Below, piece by piece: positions 44,679 to 53,554 of a stretch of DNA of 64,000 nt. The notes below the pieces were generated by a model that was given only the letters and a program-made list of their open reading frames with translations, made no database searches and was not told where the DNA came from. A program made the translations under genes and the position numbers. Numbering within the stretch: the first letter of the stretch is position 1; each line of letters opens with the position of its first letter. Source of the DNA: Clostridiales bacterium. Its GTDB lineage: Bacteria; Bacillota; Clostridia; Saccharofermentanales; Saccharofermentanaceae. Location: contig JAFZZM010000063.1 of the NCBI GenBank assembly GCA_017615755.1, positions 186,001 through 250,000 on the forward strand, given 5' to 3'.

Positions 44679-45650
44679 TTATTTCTTCAGCATATCATCG
44701 ATCATTGCCAAAGCGCCGTACAGAATGGAATCATCACCCAGTGCGGAGTTCTTGATTGCCACCGTATCGCGGATCGAAGGCATGCAGTAAAGATCCACTT
44801 CGCTCAACACCTTGGAAAGGAATACATCACCCATTGACTCGATGACACCGCCACCAAGTACGACCATTTCCGGGCTGAATGTATTGATCAGGTTACCGAT
44901 ACCGATCGCCAGATAATGGCAAGCACGGTCAACTGCTTCGATCGCCACTTCATCACCCTCATCGTAGGCTGCCTTCAAAGCTTTGCTCTTCAGCACGCCC
45001 TTCTCGATCGCCTTGGCAAGTGAAGATCTTCTGCCACGGGAGATCTGTGTTCTCGCATAGTCAATGATACCCTGCTTACTGGAAAATGCCTCCAGGCAGC
45101 CACGCTGACCGCAGTTGCACTTCGGGCCCTCCGGATTGAGGATCATATGGCCGCACTCCGCGCCCTTGTCATTATGTCCGGTATAAAGCTTACCATCCAG
45201 GATCAGACCTGCACCCATGCCTGTACCTACAAAGAGACCGACGACCTGTGTCAGACCCTTGGCGGCACCATACTTCCACTCACCGTACACACCGACATTT
45301 ACGTCGTTACCGATAAAGAACGGAACATGGAACTTGCCTTCGATGGCCTTCTTGATCTCATAGTTTCTCCAGGGGAGATTCGGGGAGAAGAGCACGACGC
45401 CCTTCTCGATATTGATCACACCCGGTGCACCAGCCGCAATTGCAGCTACATCGGAGATATCGATCTTGAATTCGGAGATCAGCTCTTCCACGAGCGTAAT
45501 GATCGTATTCTCGATATTCTGCGAATCATCGCCGCCCGCCTTGGTCTTCTTCTTTATTCTGTGAACGATCTCTCTTTTCGAGTTAAAGATCGCTCCAAGC
45601 ACCTTTGTGCCACCGATGTCCAGACAGATAAAATACTTCGCCTTTGCCAT
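44679..45650 (-). CDS. ROK-family sugar kinase (glucokinase-like)
   Basis: The 323-residue protein has the ASKHA phosphate loop CLDIGGTKVLGAIF (about 8-21), the GTGMGAGLILDGKLYTG adenosine loop and the ROK zinc motif CNCGQRGCLEAF with its preceding CGHM. There is no N-terminal helix-turn-helix, so it is a kinase and not a NagC-type repressor. Glucose is the usual substrate, but other hexoses are possible. It ends 9 bases from the converging moxR operon and begins 1 base after the next gene. Confidence 0.88.
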   Translation of the reverse strand: MAKAKYFICLDIGGTKVLGAIFNSKREIVHRIKKKTKAGGDDSQNIENTIITLVEELISEFKIDISDVAAIAAGAPGVINIEKGVVLFSPNLPWRNYEIKKAIEGKFHVPFFIGNDVNVGVYGEWKYGAAKGLTQVVGLFVGTGMGAGLILDGKLYTGHNDKGAECGHMILNPEGPKCNCGQRGCLEAFSSKQGIIDYARTQISRGRRSSLAKAIEKGVLKSKALKAAYDEGDEVAIEAVDRACHYLAIGIGNLINTFSPEMVVLGGGVIESMGDVFLSKVLSEVDLYCMPSIRDTVAIKNSALGDDSILYGALAMIDDMLKK

Positions 45651-45651
45651 A

Positions 45652-46017
45652 TTATTTCTCCTTTCGCTTCACCAACTCATCGACCAGGCCGTAAAGTCGC
45701 TGCACACCATTCTCCAGATTGAAGTAATGAAAAATGTACGGCACGAGAAGGACCAGGATCAACGCTTCCAAAACAAGGATATATAACGATTGTACCACGA
45801 CAAAAATACCAAATACAATCAGTGCGGCAAGTGCAAACAGCACTGTCACGATCAGATGGATCAGACGCTCGTGCTGAAAATACAAAAGCCATCTTTCGGT
45901 ATAAGAAAGCAGGCGGTCAAGAGCCTGCCCGGCATTCTCTTGTCCGCCTGATTGCGCATCATTATCCGAAAGAAACTTCTCTACCTGTAAGATAAGCTGT
46001 TTCAGTTTTTTGGCCAT
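45652..46017 (-). CDS. small two-helix membrane protein, unknown function
   Basis: The 121-residue product has two adjacent helices (VTVLFALAALIVFGIFVVVQ and SLYILVLEALILVLLVPYIF, about 57-98) flanked by charged amphipathic ends. The N-terminal helix KKLKQLILQVEKFLS and the end YGLVDELVKRKEK look soluble. It lies 20 bases from clpX and 1 base from the ROK kinase, in one direction, but no function links them. Family not recognised. Confidence 0.65.
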   Translation of the reverse strand: MAKKLKQLILQVEKFLSDNDAQSGGQENAGQALDRLLSYTERWLLYFQHERLIHLIVTVLFALAALIVFGIFVVVQSLYILVLEALILVLLVPYIFHYFNLENGVQRLYGLVDELVKRKEK

Positions 46018-46037
46018 AAGTCACCCTGCCTTATGTA

Positions 46038-47348
46038 TCATGCACCCTTTTCTTCTGACTTTTCGCGGGCGCGCTGTTTCTTGGGTTTGGAACCCTTGAT
46101 CAGTTCCGGCTGCTTGTTCTCGGTCACGCACTCCTTCGATACGATACACTTTACCGCATCCTGCTGGGACGGAACGTCGTACATGATGTCCATCATCAGA
46201 TCTTCGAGGATCGCACGCAGACCTCTCGCACCGGTCTTTCTCTCGATCGCCTTCTTCGCGATCTCAACAACTGCATCGTCTTCAAACTCGAGCTCGACGC
46301 CATCCATCTTCAGCATCTTCCAATACTGCTTCAGGAGAGCATTCTTCGGCTCACGGAGAATACGGATCAGCGCCTCTTCATCAAGGCCGTCCAGTGTAAC
46401 ATTGATCGGTACACGTCCGATAAACTCCGGAATCAAACCAAACTTCATGAGGTCCTGTGGAACCAGCTGGCTGAGCCACTCGCCCGCCTGCTTCTCCTGC
46501 TGGGACACGATCTCCGCGCCGAAACCGAAATTCTTCTTACCGACGCGCTGCTCGATGATCTTCTCCAATCCGTCAAAAGCACCGCCGCAGATAAAGAGGA
46601 TGTTGGTCGTATCGATCTGGATGAATTCCTGATGCGGATGCTTTCTGCCACCTTGCGGCGGAACATTGGCAACCGTACTTTCCAGGATCTTCAGCAATGC
46701 CTGCTGTACGCCCTCACCGCTTACGTCACGCGTAATGGACGGGTTCTCGGATTTCTTCGTGATTTTGTCGATCTCATCGATGTAGATGATACCGCGCTGT
46801 GCCGCCTCCACATCGTACTCGGCCGCCTGAAGGAGCTTCAGGAGGATGTTCTCAACGTCCTCACCAACGTAACCGGCCTCGGTCAAGGTGGTCGCATCGG
46901 CAATGGCAAACGGAACATTCAGAGCTCTGGCCAGTGTCTGTGCCAGAAGCGTCTTACCGCAGCCTGTAGGTCCGATCAAGAGGATATTACTCTTGGTAAG
47001 CTCGATATCGTCCGAAGCATTAAACTTCGAGAAAACACGCTTGTAATGGTTATATACGGCAACTGACAAGGCCTTCTTAGCCTGCTCCTGTCCGATAACA
47101 TACTCATCGAGTGCAGCCTTCAGTTCCGCCGGTGTCGGCAGATGGTCTTTCTTGGTGCCCTTATTGTATTTGGTGCTCTTGAACCCGACCTCATCCTCCG
47201 CAAGGATCGACTCACAGATCATCACACACTCATTACAGATGTAGATGCCCGGCGGGCCTGCCAGCATACGAGAAACTTCCTGCTCGCTCTTGCCGCAGAA
47301 AGAACAATGGATAATGCCATCAAAATCCAGAATATCGTCTTTACCCAT
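46038..47348 (-). CDS. clpX: ATP-dependent Clp protease ATP-binding subunit ClpX
   Basis: The 436-residue unfoldase has the N-terminal zinc-binding domain with [11 protein letters not shown] and ICNECVMIC, Walker [12 protein letters not shown], the pore loop GYVG and Walker [11 protein letters not shown], then sensor motif arginines in the last third. It feeds substrates to ClpP. The gene follows tig by 217 bases with a tig terminator between them; no clpP lies between or beside them, unlike many bacteria where clpP sits between. Confidence 0.96.
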   Translation of the reverse strand: MGKDDILDFDGIIHCSFCGKSEQEVSRMLAGPPGIYICNECVMICESILAEDEVGFKSTKYNKGTKKDHLPTPAELKAALDEYVIGQEQAKKALSVAVYNHYKRVFSKFNASDDIELTKSNILLIGPTGCGKTLLAQTLARALNVPFAIADATTLTEAGYVGEDVENILLKLLQAAEYDVEAAQRGIIYIDEIDKITKKSENPSITRDVSGEGVQQALLKILESTVANVPPQGGRKHPHQEFIQIDTTNILFICGGAFDGLEKIIEQRVGKKNFGFGAEIVSQQEKQAGEWLSQLVPQDLMKFGLIPEFIGRVPINVTLDGLDEEALIRILREPKNALLKQYWKMLKMDGVELEFEDDAVVEIAKKAIERKTGARGLRAILEDLMMDIMYDVPSQQDAVKCIVSKECVTENKQPELIKGSKPKKQRAREKSEEKGA

Positions 47349-47489
47349 ACTTACTCCTTAAAAAGTGCGTAGATCTCATACCCATCCCGCACCTGTTCTC
47401 TTATATCATGTTACCCGAAGTGCACCTACGTTTCAATGTTCTTATTTTTCATTTTTTGTTACGAATCCTTTTCATTTTTCGCCCGTGTC

Positions 47490-47543
47490 ACAGGATAAAA
47501 GAAGACTGCCCTTCGTGACGAACCATCACAACAGGGCAGTCTT
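47490..47543 (-). terminator. terminator after tig
   Basis: AAGACTGCCCT pairs with AGGGCAGTCTT (47502-47543), then CTTTTATCC on the minus strand. clpX therefore needs its own promoter or readthrough. Confidence 0.75.
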
Positions 47544-47565
47544 GAATTCGCTTCATGAAAAGAGA

Positions 47566-48888
47566 TTACTCTTCAGTCTTCTCTTCCTTCTTCTCCTCTT
47601 CCTTCGGCTCAACCTTTACAGCCTTCTCAGCGAGAGCGTCAACTGTCTTTCTGCCGACGATGCTCTCACGCAGGAAGGAATCGTTCTCCTTAAGACGCTC
47701 GAGGAGGTCTTCCTTCTTCATGCCGTACTGCTCAGCCAGCTTGCCGGCTTCCTCATCGATATCCTCATCAGTAGCCTCGATGTTCATCGCCTTAGCGCAA
47801 GCCTCAAGGACCAGAGAGCTCTTAACTCTTGTTTCCGCCATTGTCTTCAGGCCGGCACGGTACTCATCCATGGACTGACCCATGTACTTGAGGTATGTCT
47901 CGAGCTCGATGCCCTGAGCACGCATACGGTAGGACTGCTCTTCGATCATGTTGCTGATCTCAGTCTCAACCATGCACTCCGGAATATCAACCTTGGCATT
48001 ATCACAAACAGCTCTTACTACATTGTTCTCGAAGCTGTCCTTAGCAACCTTCTCAGCCTGCTCGGTCTGAGACTTTCTGATGTCAGCCTTGTACTCTTCG
48101 ATCGTATCAAATTCACTTACGTCCTTAGCGAACTCATCGTCGAGCTCAGGAAGTTCCTTGACCTTGATGTCGTGGAGCTTGATCTGGAATGTAGCTTCCT
48201 TACCCTTCAGCTCTTCTGCATGATACTCTTCCGGGAAAGTAACTGTGATCGGGAACTCTTCGTCGATGTTGTGACCGATGAGCTGCTCCTCGAAGCCCGG
48301 GATGAAGGACTTGGAACCGATCTTCAGATCGTGGCCTTCTGCCTTACCACCTTCAAAAGCAACGCCGTCTACGAAACCTTCGTAGTCGATCGTTACTGTG
48401 TCGCCATCTTCAACTGCACGGCCTTCAACCGGAACCATACGTCCGCTTCTGTCCTGTACACGCTTGAGCTCTGCTTCCACAGTCTCATCTGTCGGCTCGA
48501 TGTAACGGTATTCAGCTTCTACACCCTCGTACTGGCCAAGCTCAACTTCCGGCTTAACTGTAACGGAGATTGTGTACTTCATGCCCTTGTCTTCGCCGAT
48601 CTCCTGGATGTCGAGTTCCGGACGGGAAACGACCTTCAGGTCATGCTCCTTGATTGCTTCAGCATACTGGGGATTGACACAAAAATCGATTGCATCGTCA
48701 TAGAAGACTCCCTCACCATAGTATTGCTTAACAAGATTGTAAGGAGCCTTGCCCTTACGGAAACCAGGAATCTGGAAACGATTCTTGTTCTTATTGTAAG
48801 ACTTCATCATAGCAGCCTTAAAATCCTCTGCAGAAGCCTCCAGGGAAATCACAACGATATTGTTGTCTTTCTTCTCGATCGATGCCAT
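47566..48888 (-). CDS. tig: trigger factor
   Basis: Trigger factor binds the ribosome exit and helps nascent chains fold. The 440-residue product has the ribosome-binding signature FRKGKAP (preceded by QIPG), a FKBP-type PPIase domain in the middle (DGDTVTIDYEGFVDGVAFEG to EEYHAEELKGKEATF) and a helical C-terminal arm domain ending in a Lys/Glu-rich stretch. The start at 48888 (MASIEKKDN) follows GGAGG; 55 in-frame codons before it are noncoding leader. A TTGAAA-17-TAAACT promoter is visible upstream. Confidence 0.94.
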   Translation of the reverse strand: MASIEKKDNNIVVISLEASAEDFKAAMMKSYNKNKNRFQIPGFRKGKAPYNLVKQYYGEGVFYDDAIDFCVNPQYAEAIKEHDLKVVSRPELDIQEIGEDKGMKYTISVTVKPEVELGQYEGVEAEYRYIEPTDETVEAELKRVQDRSGRMVPVEGRAVEDGDTVTIDYEGFVDGVAFEGGKAEGHDLKIGSKSFIPGFEEQLIGHNIDEEFPITVTFPEEYHAEELKGKEATFQIKLHDIKVKELPELDDEFAKDVSEFDTIEEYKADIRKSQTEQAEKVAKDSFENNVVRAVCDNAKVDIPECMVETEISNMIEEQSYRMRAQGIELETYLKYMGQSMDEYRAGLKTMAETRVKSSLVLEACAKAMNIEATDEDIDEEAGKLAEQYGMKKEDLLERLKENDSFLRESIVGRKTVDALAEKAVKVEPKEEEKKEEKTEE

Positions 48889-48931
48889 ATATATTTCCTC
48901 CATATATAGAATGCTAATTACACGGACAATA

Positions 48932-48960
48932 AGTTTATCACAGTCCGAATCGCTTTTCAA
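48932..48960 (-). promoter_or_regulatory. promoter of tig
   Basis: Minus-strand TTGAAA (48960-48955), 17 bases, TAAACT (48937-48932), about 44 bases before the ATG. Confidence 0.5.
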
Positions 48961-48990
48961 TCTATAATTCTTTATACTTTGAAAAAGCAA

Positions 48991-49018
48991 GAAAAAAGAG
49001 ACTGCAGGTGCAGTCTCT
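48991..49018 (-). terminator. terminator of tRNA-Arg
   Basis: AGAGACTGCA pairs with TGCAGTCTCT, followed by TTTTTTCTTG on the minus strand, 6 bases past the tRNA. Confidence 0.9.
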
Positions 49019-49023
49019 CTACT

Positions 49024-49100
49024 TGGCGCGCCCGGCAGAGATCGAATCCACAACCTTCTGATCCGTAGTCAGACACTCTATCCAGTTGAGCTACGGGCGC
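49024..49100 (-). tRNA. tRNA-Arg (anticodon ACG)
   Basis: A 77-nt cloverleaf with acceptor GCGCCCG/CGGGCGC, discriminator G and encoded CCA, D arm GCTC/GAGT, anticodon stem TCTGA/TCAGA with loop CTACGGA (ACG), and a T arm GTGGA/TCTGC around TTCGATC. The pair next to the T loop is A53-U61 in place of the near-universal G53-C61, and two more T-stem pairs are G-U. Confidence 0.93.
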
Positions 49101-49215
49101 AAATATCTTGCTTTTTCACAGCATGAGTATTTTAGCCCTCAGACTTGTAATTGTCAATGGTCTTTTTTGAAAATGTATAAGAGGCTGTTTCTCGCGCCCT
49201 TCCAATCCTGAAAAA

Positions 49216-50145
49216 TCAAGCTTTCGCCGAAGAATCTTCCTTACAGAGCGGGATCTCGATCTCGATCCGGAACAATCCTTCCTCTACCGAAGCACGGATG
49301 TCGCCATGCAGACGGTCCACAAGTCCTTTTGCAATGGCAAGACCCAGACCCGTAGATGTCGATGTTCTCGCACGGTCTCCCTTGTAGAAGCGCTCGAAGA
49401 TCTTCTCCACTTCGATGATCTCGCCTTCCTTCTTATCATTATAGCAACAGAAATACAGTTTCTCTTCCCTTTTCTCGAGCTTCAGGCCCAGACGGTTCTT
49501 ACCATGTTCAAGCGCATTTTTGACAAGGTTCTGGATCACACGGCGCAGCGCCACTTCGTTACCCATGATCGGAAGATCATCCTCACAGAACGAGACCTCC
49601 GGCTCCAACCCTCTCTTCTCGAAATCCTCATAGAAAGCCAGCACCGTCTCACAGACACACTGTCTTCCGTCCATCTTCACACAGGCAAGCTCGTAATTCT
49701 GATCCTGCATCTTCGTATAGGTAAAAAGCTCTTCCAGCAGTTCTTTCAGACTCGAGATACGGTTCTGGATGATCTGCATGTAATGTTCCTTCTCTTCCTG
49801 CGAATCGGACATGACCAGCAGCTGGACATAACCGTCGAGCGACGTAAGCGGTGTACGGATATCGTGGGAAAGATTGGCGATCGCTTCCTTGAGATTATTC
49901 TCATTCCGCTCCATCACGATTCCCTCTTCCTGATAACGGTTACAGATATCGTTGACACGCATGACAAGTTCATTTACCTCTTTATAGGGCACTTCGGAAG
50001 TCAATCTCTGATTGGAAGAATGCTTCTGCATGACCTGGAGCTGGTTGCAGTTCTTCCGGATCTGACGCCGATACTGAATAAACGCGATAAAGATCCCTAA
50101 AAATGCCAGACTCGCAATAATCGCCCAATACAACATAATACTCAC
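49216..50145 (-). CDS. sensor histidine kinase of the ABC array
   Basis: The 309-residue kinase has a single N-terminal membrane helix (about 5-22, YWAIIASLAFLGIFIAFIQY) and no external sensor domain, then a HisKA with the phospho-acceptor in LSHDIRTPLTSLDGY, an N box NLVKNALEHG and G box STGLGLAIAKGL. It ends the array, 1 base after the last permease, while its presumed partner regulator sits at the other end (56472-57152). With no sensor of its own, it may read transporter activity; that is inference. Confidence 0.9.
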   Translation of the reverse strand: MSIMLYWAIIASLAFLGIFIAFIQYRRQIRKNCNQLQVMQKHSSNQRLTSEVPYKEVNELVMRVNDICNRYQEEGIVMERNENNLKEAIANLSHDIRTPLTSLDGYVQLLVMSDSQEEKEHYMQIIQNRISSLKELLEELFTYTKMQDQNYELACVKMDGRQCVCETVLAFYEDFEKRGLEPEVSFCEDDLPIMGNEVALRRVIQNLVKNALEHGKNRLGLKLEKREEKLYFCCYNDKKEGEIIEVEKIFERFYKGDRARTSTSTGLGLAIAKGLVDRLHGDIRASVEEGLFRIEIEIPLCKEDSSAKA

Positions 50146-50146
50146 C

Positions 50147-50935
50147 TCAATCCAAATCGCGATTTTTAATGACCAGTGATGTTGTCAGGATCAAAAAAAC
50201 GGACAACAAAATAAAAACCGCAACACTATCTATACTTGCCCGCCAGGATCCTATCCCTTTAATGGCATCAAAATGCGCGTCCACGCCAATTGTATTCACA
50301 AATTTGTTCACTATCGGATACGCTGCAGAAAGCGTATCAAAAATGCTGACTACAAAAAAGACCGTCGTCAGAATAAGCGGTAACAAAATGGTTTTTGTCA
50401 ACAAATACAGGGAATAAACAAATATCACCCAGAAAGCAAAGAAAACCAGATAAGCAAAAAGGAACGGCATCAATGTTATTGTCTCACCAAAGTCGATCGA
50501 AATGCCGAAAATGCTACCCAATGTGAATCCAACACAAAGAGCCAGAGGGAAAAGCAAGGAAATGGTGATCAACGAGATAAGATCGCCCAAATACACGGAC
50601 ACTCGTTTTTGTGAGACCGCGCAGAACTTTTCAAAGATCCGTCCCTTTTTTTCTCTGGCACAAAAGACCAAAGTATACGCAATCGCTATGCCCGGGACTT
50701 TCACCTTGCACATGCTTGAACGCCACACAATATGTTGCAGCGCCTCCTCTTCCTCGCTTGTAAACAAATTAAGTGAATGCCTCAAAGATTCATTTGTACC
50801 GGTATATGTGAAATTGACAAACCAGTTTGTCGGAAGTGTGACAAAGAGCACCTGCAGAAAAAAAATCACTAACATGAACCAGAAAACTTTATCGCGGGAG
50901 AACCGGAAACCATTTGACTTGAATAACTGATACAT
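50147..50935 (-). CDS. ABC transporter permease (LanG-like), third module
   Basis: The 262-residue protein has six hydrophobic segments and a long first extracytoplasmic loop (about 40-95), the layout of ABC2-type permeases in the LanEG/BcrB group. It is the second of two permeases following ATPase 3, which parallels the F-E-G arrangement of lantibiotic immunity transporters. It begins 12 bases after permease 3 and ends 1 base before the kinase. The exact substrate cannot be told. Confidence 0.75.
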   Translation of the reverse strand: MYQLFKSNGFRFSRDKVFWFMLVIFFLQVLFVTLPTNWFVNFTYTGTNESLRHSLNLFTSEEEEALQHIVWRSSMCKVKVPGIAIAYTLVFCAREKKGRIFEKFCAVSQKRVSVYLGDLISLITISLLFPLALCVGFTLGSIFGISIDFGETITLMPFLFAYLVFFAFWVIFVYSLYLLTKTILLPLILTTVFFVVSIFDTLSAAYPIVNKFVNTIGVDAHFDAIKGIGSWRASIDSVAVFILLSVFLILTTSLVIKNRDLD

Positions 50936-50947
50936 ACCATCTCCCCC

Positions 50948-51712
50948 TTACTCGATATCCCGATGGCGGATAACCAGATAGGTTCCCATCGTAAAGACCA
51001 GAATAAAGCAGACGAGTACTGCCCCGACAACAGGAACACTTGTCCGGCTCATCGTCATAACCCCCATCTTCTCTTCCGCCATATTCTCTATAAGAAAATA
51101 CGTAGAATACGAGGAAAGCGGCAAAGTGGATTCATGAATGCCGAAAAGGCCTAATACGCAGACCTGGAGATAGATAAGCAGGATCTGATACAGACCGATA
51201 CAGTCGCCTAGGCCCAACAACGCTCCCCCAAGTCTGCTCTTGGTAAGCTCGGCAAAAAAGCAGGTCAAAGCGGTCCTTGCGTAGGAGATCAGGTACAAAA
51301 CAAAAAGTGCTTTCAAAATATCGGAAGCCGGGGTTCTTACTACACATTTTCCCGAAAACAGGGAAAGGATCACGCAATATGCCGTCAGAGCAAGTATCAG
51401 AACCGTATTGATCAAAAACGCCGACAAAAGACCGGTCCACATCGCCTTTTTGTCATAGACAAGAAAAGGAACATTATTATGAAAATGATGGACTCGGAAC
51501 ATGCCGTACCATGCAGAAGCACCCAGCGGTAGAGCAATCAGATAATACTGAAAAATGACAAGATACAGAAAACCTGTATTTCCCGCCGCTTCACTATCTG
51601 TCAAAAGATCAATTGTTTCCAGAAATGTCCAAAACAAAACAAACGCCAGAAAAATGCGGAAACTCTTACTGCGCACGGCAGGATAGATCTTAGCCCGCAG
51701 CAAAGCGATCAT
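50948..51712 (-). CDS. ABC transporter permease (LanE-like), third module
   Basis: The 254-residue protein has six hydrophobic segments, with YYLIALPLGASAWYGMF near the first loop and a final stop-transfer helix VPVVGAVLVCFILVFTMGTY followed by a short basic tail RHRDIE. Such tails with the same sequence pattern end the other permeases of the array. It overlaps ATPase 3 by 4 bases and precedes a second permease. Family assignment is by topology and context. Confidence 0.78.
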   Translation of the reverse strand: MIALLRAKIYPAVRSKSFRIFLAFVLFWTFLETIDLLTDSEAAGNTGFLYLVIFQYYLIALPLGASAWYGMFRVHHFHNNVPFLVYDKKAMWTGLLSAFLINTVLILALTAYCVILSLFSGKCVVRTPASDILKALFVLYLISYARTALTCFFAELTKSRLGGALLGLGDCIGLYQILLIYLQVCVLGLFGIHESTLPLSSYSTYFLIENMAEEKMGVMTMSRTSVPVVGAVLVCFILVFTMGTYLVIRHRDIE

Positions 51713-52620
51713 TGTTTCGCGCCTCCGGTCATGGCAAGATAATAATCCTCCAGCGCTTCGTTCTTGACCGCGATACTCAGCGTCTTGATGTTGTTCTTCG
51801 CGAGCTCCAAGACGATATCACCGCTTTCGGTCAATCTTTCGAAGATCTGGATAATGCTCTTGTCCACAACTTTATATTCCGTGATCCCCATCTGTTCCAG
51901 GACCGTACAGGACTTGGTCGGATCACTGGTGCGGATCTCAATATGCTCACTGCAGCGCTTCAGCAATTCCTGATGCGTAAATTCATCGATCAGCTGCCCG
52001 TTATGGATGATACCGTAACGTGTCGCGATCTTGGAAAGTTCTTCCAGAATATGGCTGGAAATCATGATCGTGATATTTCTTTCTTTGCTCAGACGCTCGA
52101 TCAGCTCACGGATCTCCACGATACCCTGCGGATCCAGACCATTGATCGGCTCATCCAGAAGCAGAAGATCCGGACGGGATACAAGCGACATGGCAATACC
52201 AAGGCGCTGTTTCATACCCATGGAAAGCTTCTTGACCTTCATCTTCTCATATTCAGCCAGACCAACTTCACGAAGGAGCTCATGGAGATACTCGTCATCG
52301 TTCATACCCAGCGCAATCGCCTGGATACGAAGATTATTATATGCAGATAATGTATAGAACAGTCCCGGTCTTTCAATCAGGACACCGATACGGTCACGAA
52401 GCTTAGGTGTCTTCTCCGGCGGTTCTCCGAAAATGGAAAAAGTACCCGCTGTCGGCTTGCAAAGTCCGGCCAGCATCTTGAAAAAAGTCGTCTTACCTGC
52501 ACCGTTACGTCCGATCAGACCATAGATCTCTCCACGGCGGATCTTGATGGACACATGATCCACAGCTGTTATATTCCCGTATTTCTTAGTTAGATTATCT
52601 GTTTCAAGTAAGTATTCCAC
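51709..52620 (-). CDS. BcrA-type ABC ATPase, third module
   Basis: The 303-residue ATPase has Walker A GRNGAGKTT (about 40-48), the family signature LSMGMKQRLGIA in place of LSGGQ, and Walker B LLLLDEPINGLDPQG. These fit the BcrA/LanF group that exports or blocks peptide antibiotics. The start is a GTG at 52620 with AAGGGGA upstream. It overlaps the first permease of its module by 4 bases. It has the same length as the two other ATPases of the array. Confidence 0.9.
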   Translation of the reverse strand: MEYLLETDNLTKKYGNITAVDHVSIKIRRGEIYGLIGRNGAGKTTFFKMLAGLCKPTAGTFSIFGEPPEKTPKLRDRIGVLIERPGLFYTLSAYNNLRIQAIALGMNDDEYLHELLREVGLAEYEKMKVKKLSMGMKQRLGIAMSLVSRPDLLLLDEPINGLDPQGIVEIRELIERLSKERNITIMISSHILEELSKIATRYGIIHNGQLIDEFTHQELLKRCSEHIEIRTSDPTKSCTVLEQMGITEYKVVDKSIIQIFERLTESGDIVLELAKNNIKTLSIAVKNEALEDYYLAMTGGAKQ

Positions 52621-52680
52621 GTTTATCCCCTTCCATACCAAGGATATTATAAAAGTGCATTTACAAATCGTCAATGAATG

Positions 52681-52722
52681 GAAAATAGAACACGGCCCGG
52701 GGAGTGGGGGTGTTCTATTTTC
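52681..52722 (-). terminator. hairpin between module 2 and module 3 genes
   Basis: GAAAATAGAACAC pairs with GTGTTCTATTTTC around a 16-base loop. The downstream strand is U-rich but lacks a clean U-run, so it may be a weak terminator or a stabilising hairpin. Confidence 0.55.
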
Positions 52723-52762
52723 TGTTAGAGGGTATTATGTTTAGAAAGGTCCTGCTGTTTTA

Positions 52763-53554
52763 TTAGCGTACATCTCTCTTCTGCTGCAGGAACATGGACA
52801 GTCCCAGAGCAACAACAAGATATACCGCGGCGGTGGCTACTACTCTTATGATCGTTCCATTCGAAGCATCCGGGCTTACTGCAGAGTATGCACCTTCAAG
52901 GAAGAAATCGGAAGGAAGATACTTCGGATCATGGAAGAGTTTTTCTGCACCAAGGTCAAGAAGCTTTGTGATCAGGCTCAAAACACCGGTTGTGATAAGC
53001 AAGGAAGGAACCAGACCTCCGGCAGAGCTCTTGAAAAGTGTTGTGAAGAAGAAGAACAGTGCAGAGAATGCTGCATAGAAGAGGTATACGATCAGCATGA
53101 GCTTGCCGTATGCGAGCATGTCGCCGGCGGAGAAGCTGTTCATGAAGATAACGGAGAGGCCTGTAAATGTGCCATAGGACAGAGCCATGATCGCGGTTAC
53201 TCCGATCATTGCAGACAGCCATCTGCTCAATGTCTGCTTCCACTTATGCTTCGTAATACCGATAATGTTCTTATCAAATCCGCACTTCTGTTCTGCGTTA
53301 GTGAAGATAACAACGAAGATCGAAAGAACGATGAGAAGGTCTGTGCCACGGAGGAAACCGGTGATGGTCTTCATCATGTCCATGCCGCCTGTCAATCCTG
53401 TGACCTCTGCAAGTCCCCATCCGAACGGGTCGTCCACATAGATCTTCATGATACCAAAATCCAAAACTGCAATTGCTACGGCTACGATAGCCAGTACCCA
53501 GGTCGATACCGCTTTTCTCATGCGGTACAGGTTCATATTGATTAAGTTACGCAT
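52763..53554 (-). CDS. ABC transporter permease, second module
   Basis: The 263-residue protein has six hydrophobic segments and starts MRNLINMNLYRMRKAVSTWV, matching the start of the first-module permease (MFNLYKMHMYRASRATSTLV). It ends in a short tail QQKRDVR after the last helix, like module 1 (RKRDVR). It overlaps ATPase 2 by 8 bases. Unlike module 3, this module has only one permease gene, so it probably works as a homodimer with two ATPases. Confidence 0.8.
   Translation of the reverse strand: MRNLINMNLYRMRKAVSTWVLAIVAVAIAVLDFGIMKIYVDDPFGWGLAEVTGLTGGMDMMKTITGFLRGTDLLIVLSIFVVIFTNAEQKCGFDKNIIGITKHKWKQTLSRWLSAMIGVTAIMALSYGTFTGLSVIFMNSFSAGDMLAYGKLMLIVYLFYAAFSALFFFFTTLFKSSAGGLVPSLLITTGVLSLITKLLDLGAEKLFHDPKYLPSDFFLEGAYSAVSPDASNGTIIRVVATAAVYLVVALGLSMFLQQKRDVR

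Noticed and set aside
48889..49053. Longer N-terminus of trigger factor
   Set aside because: The extra 55 codons overlap the tRNA-Arg end, its terminator and the tig promoter; GGAGG stands before the ATG at 48888.
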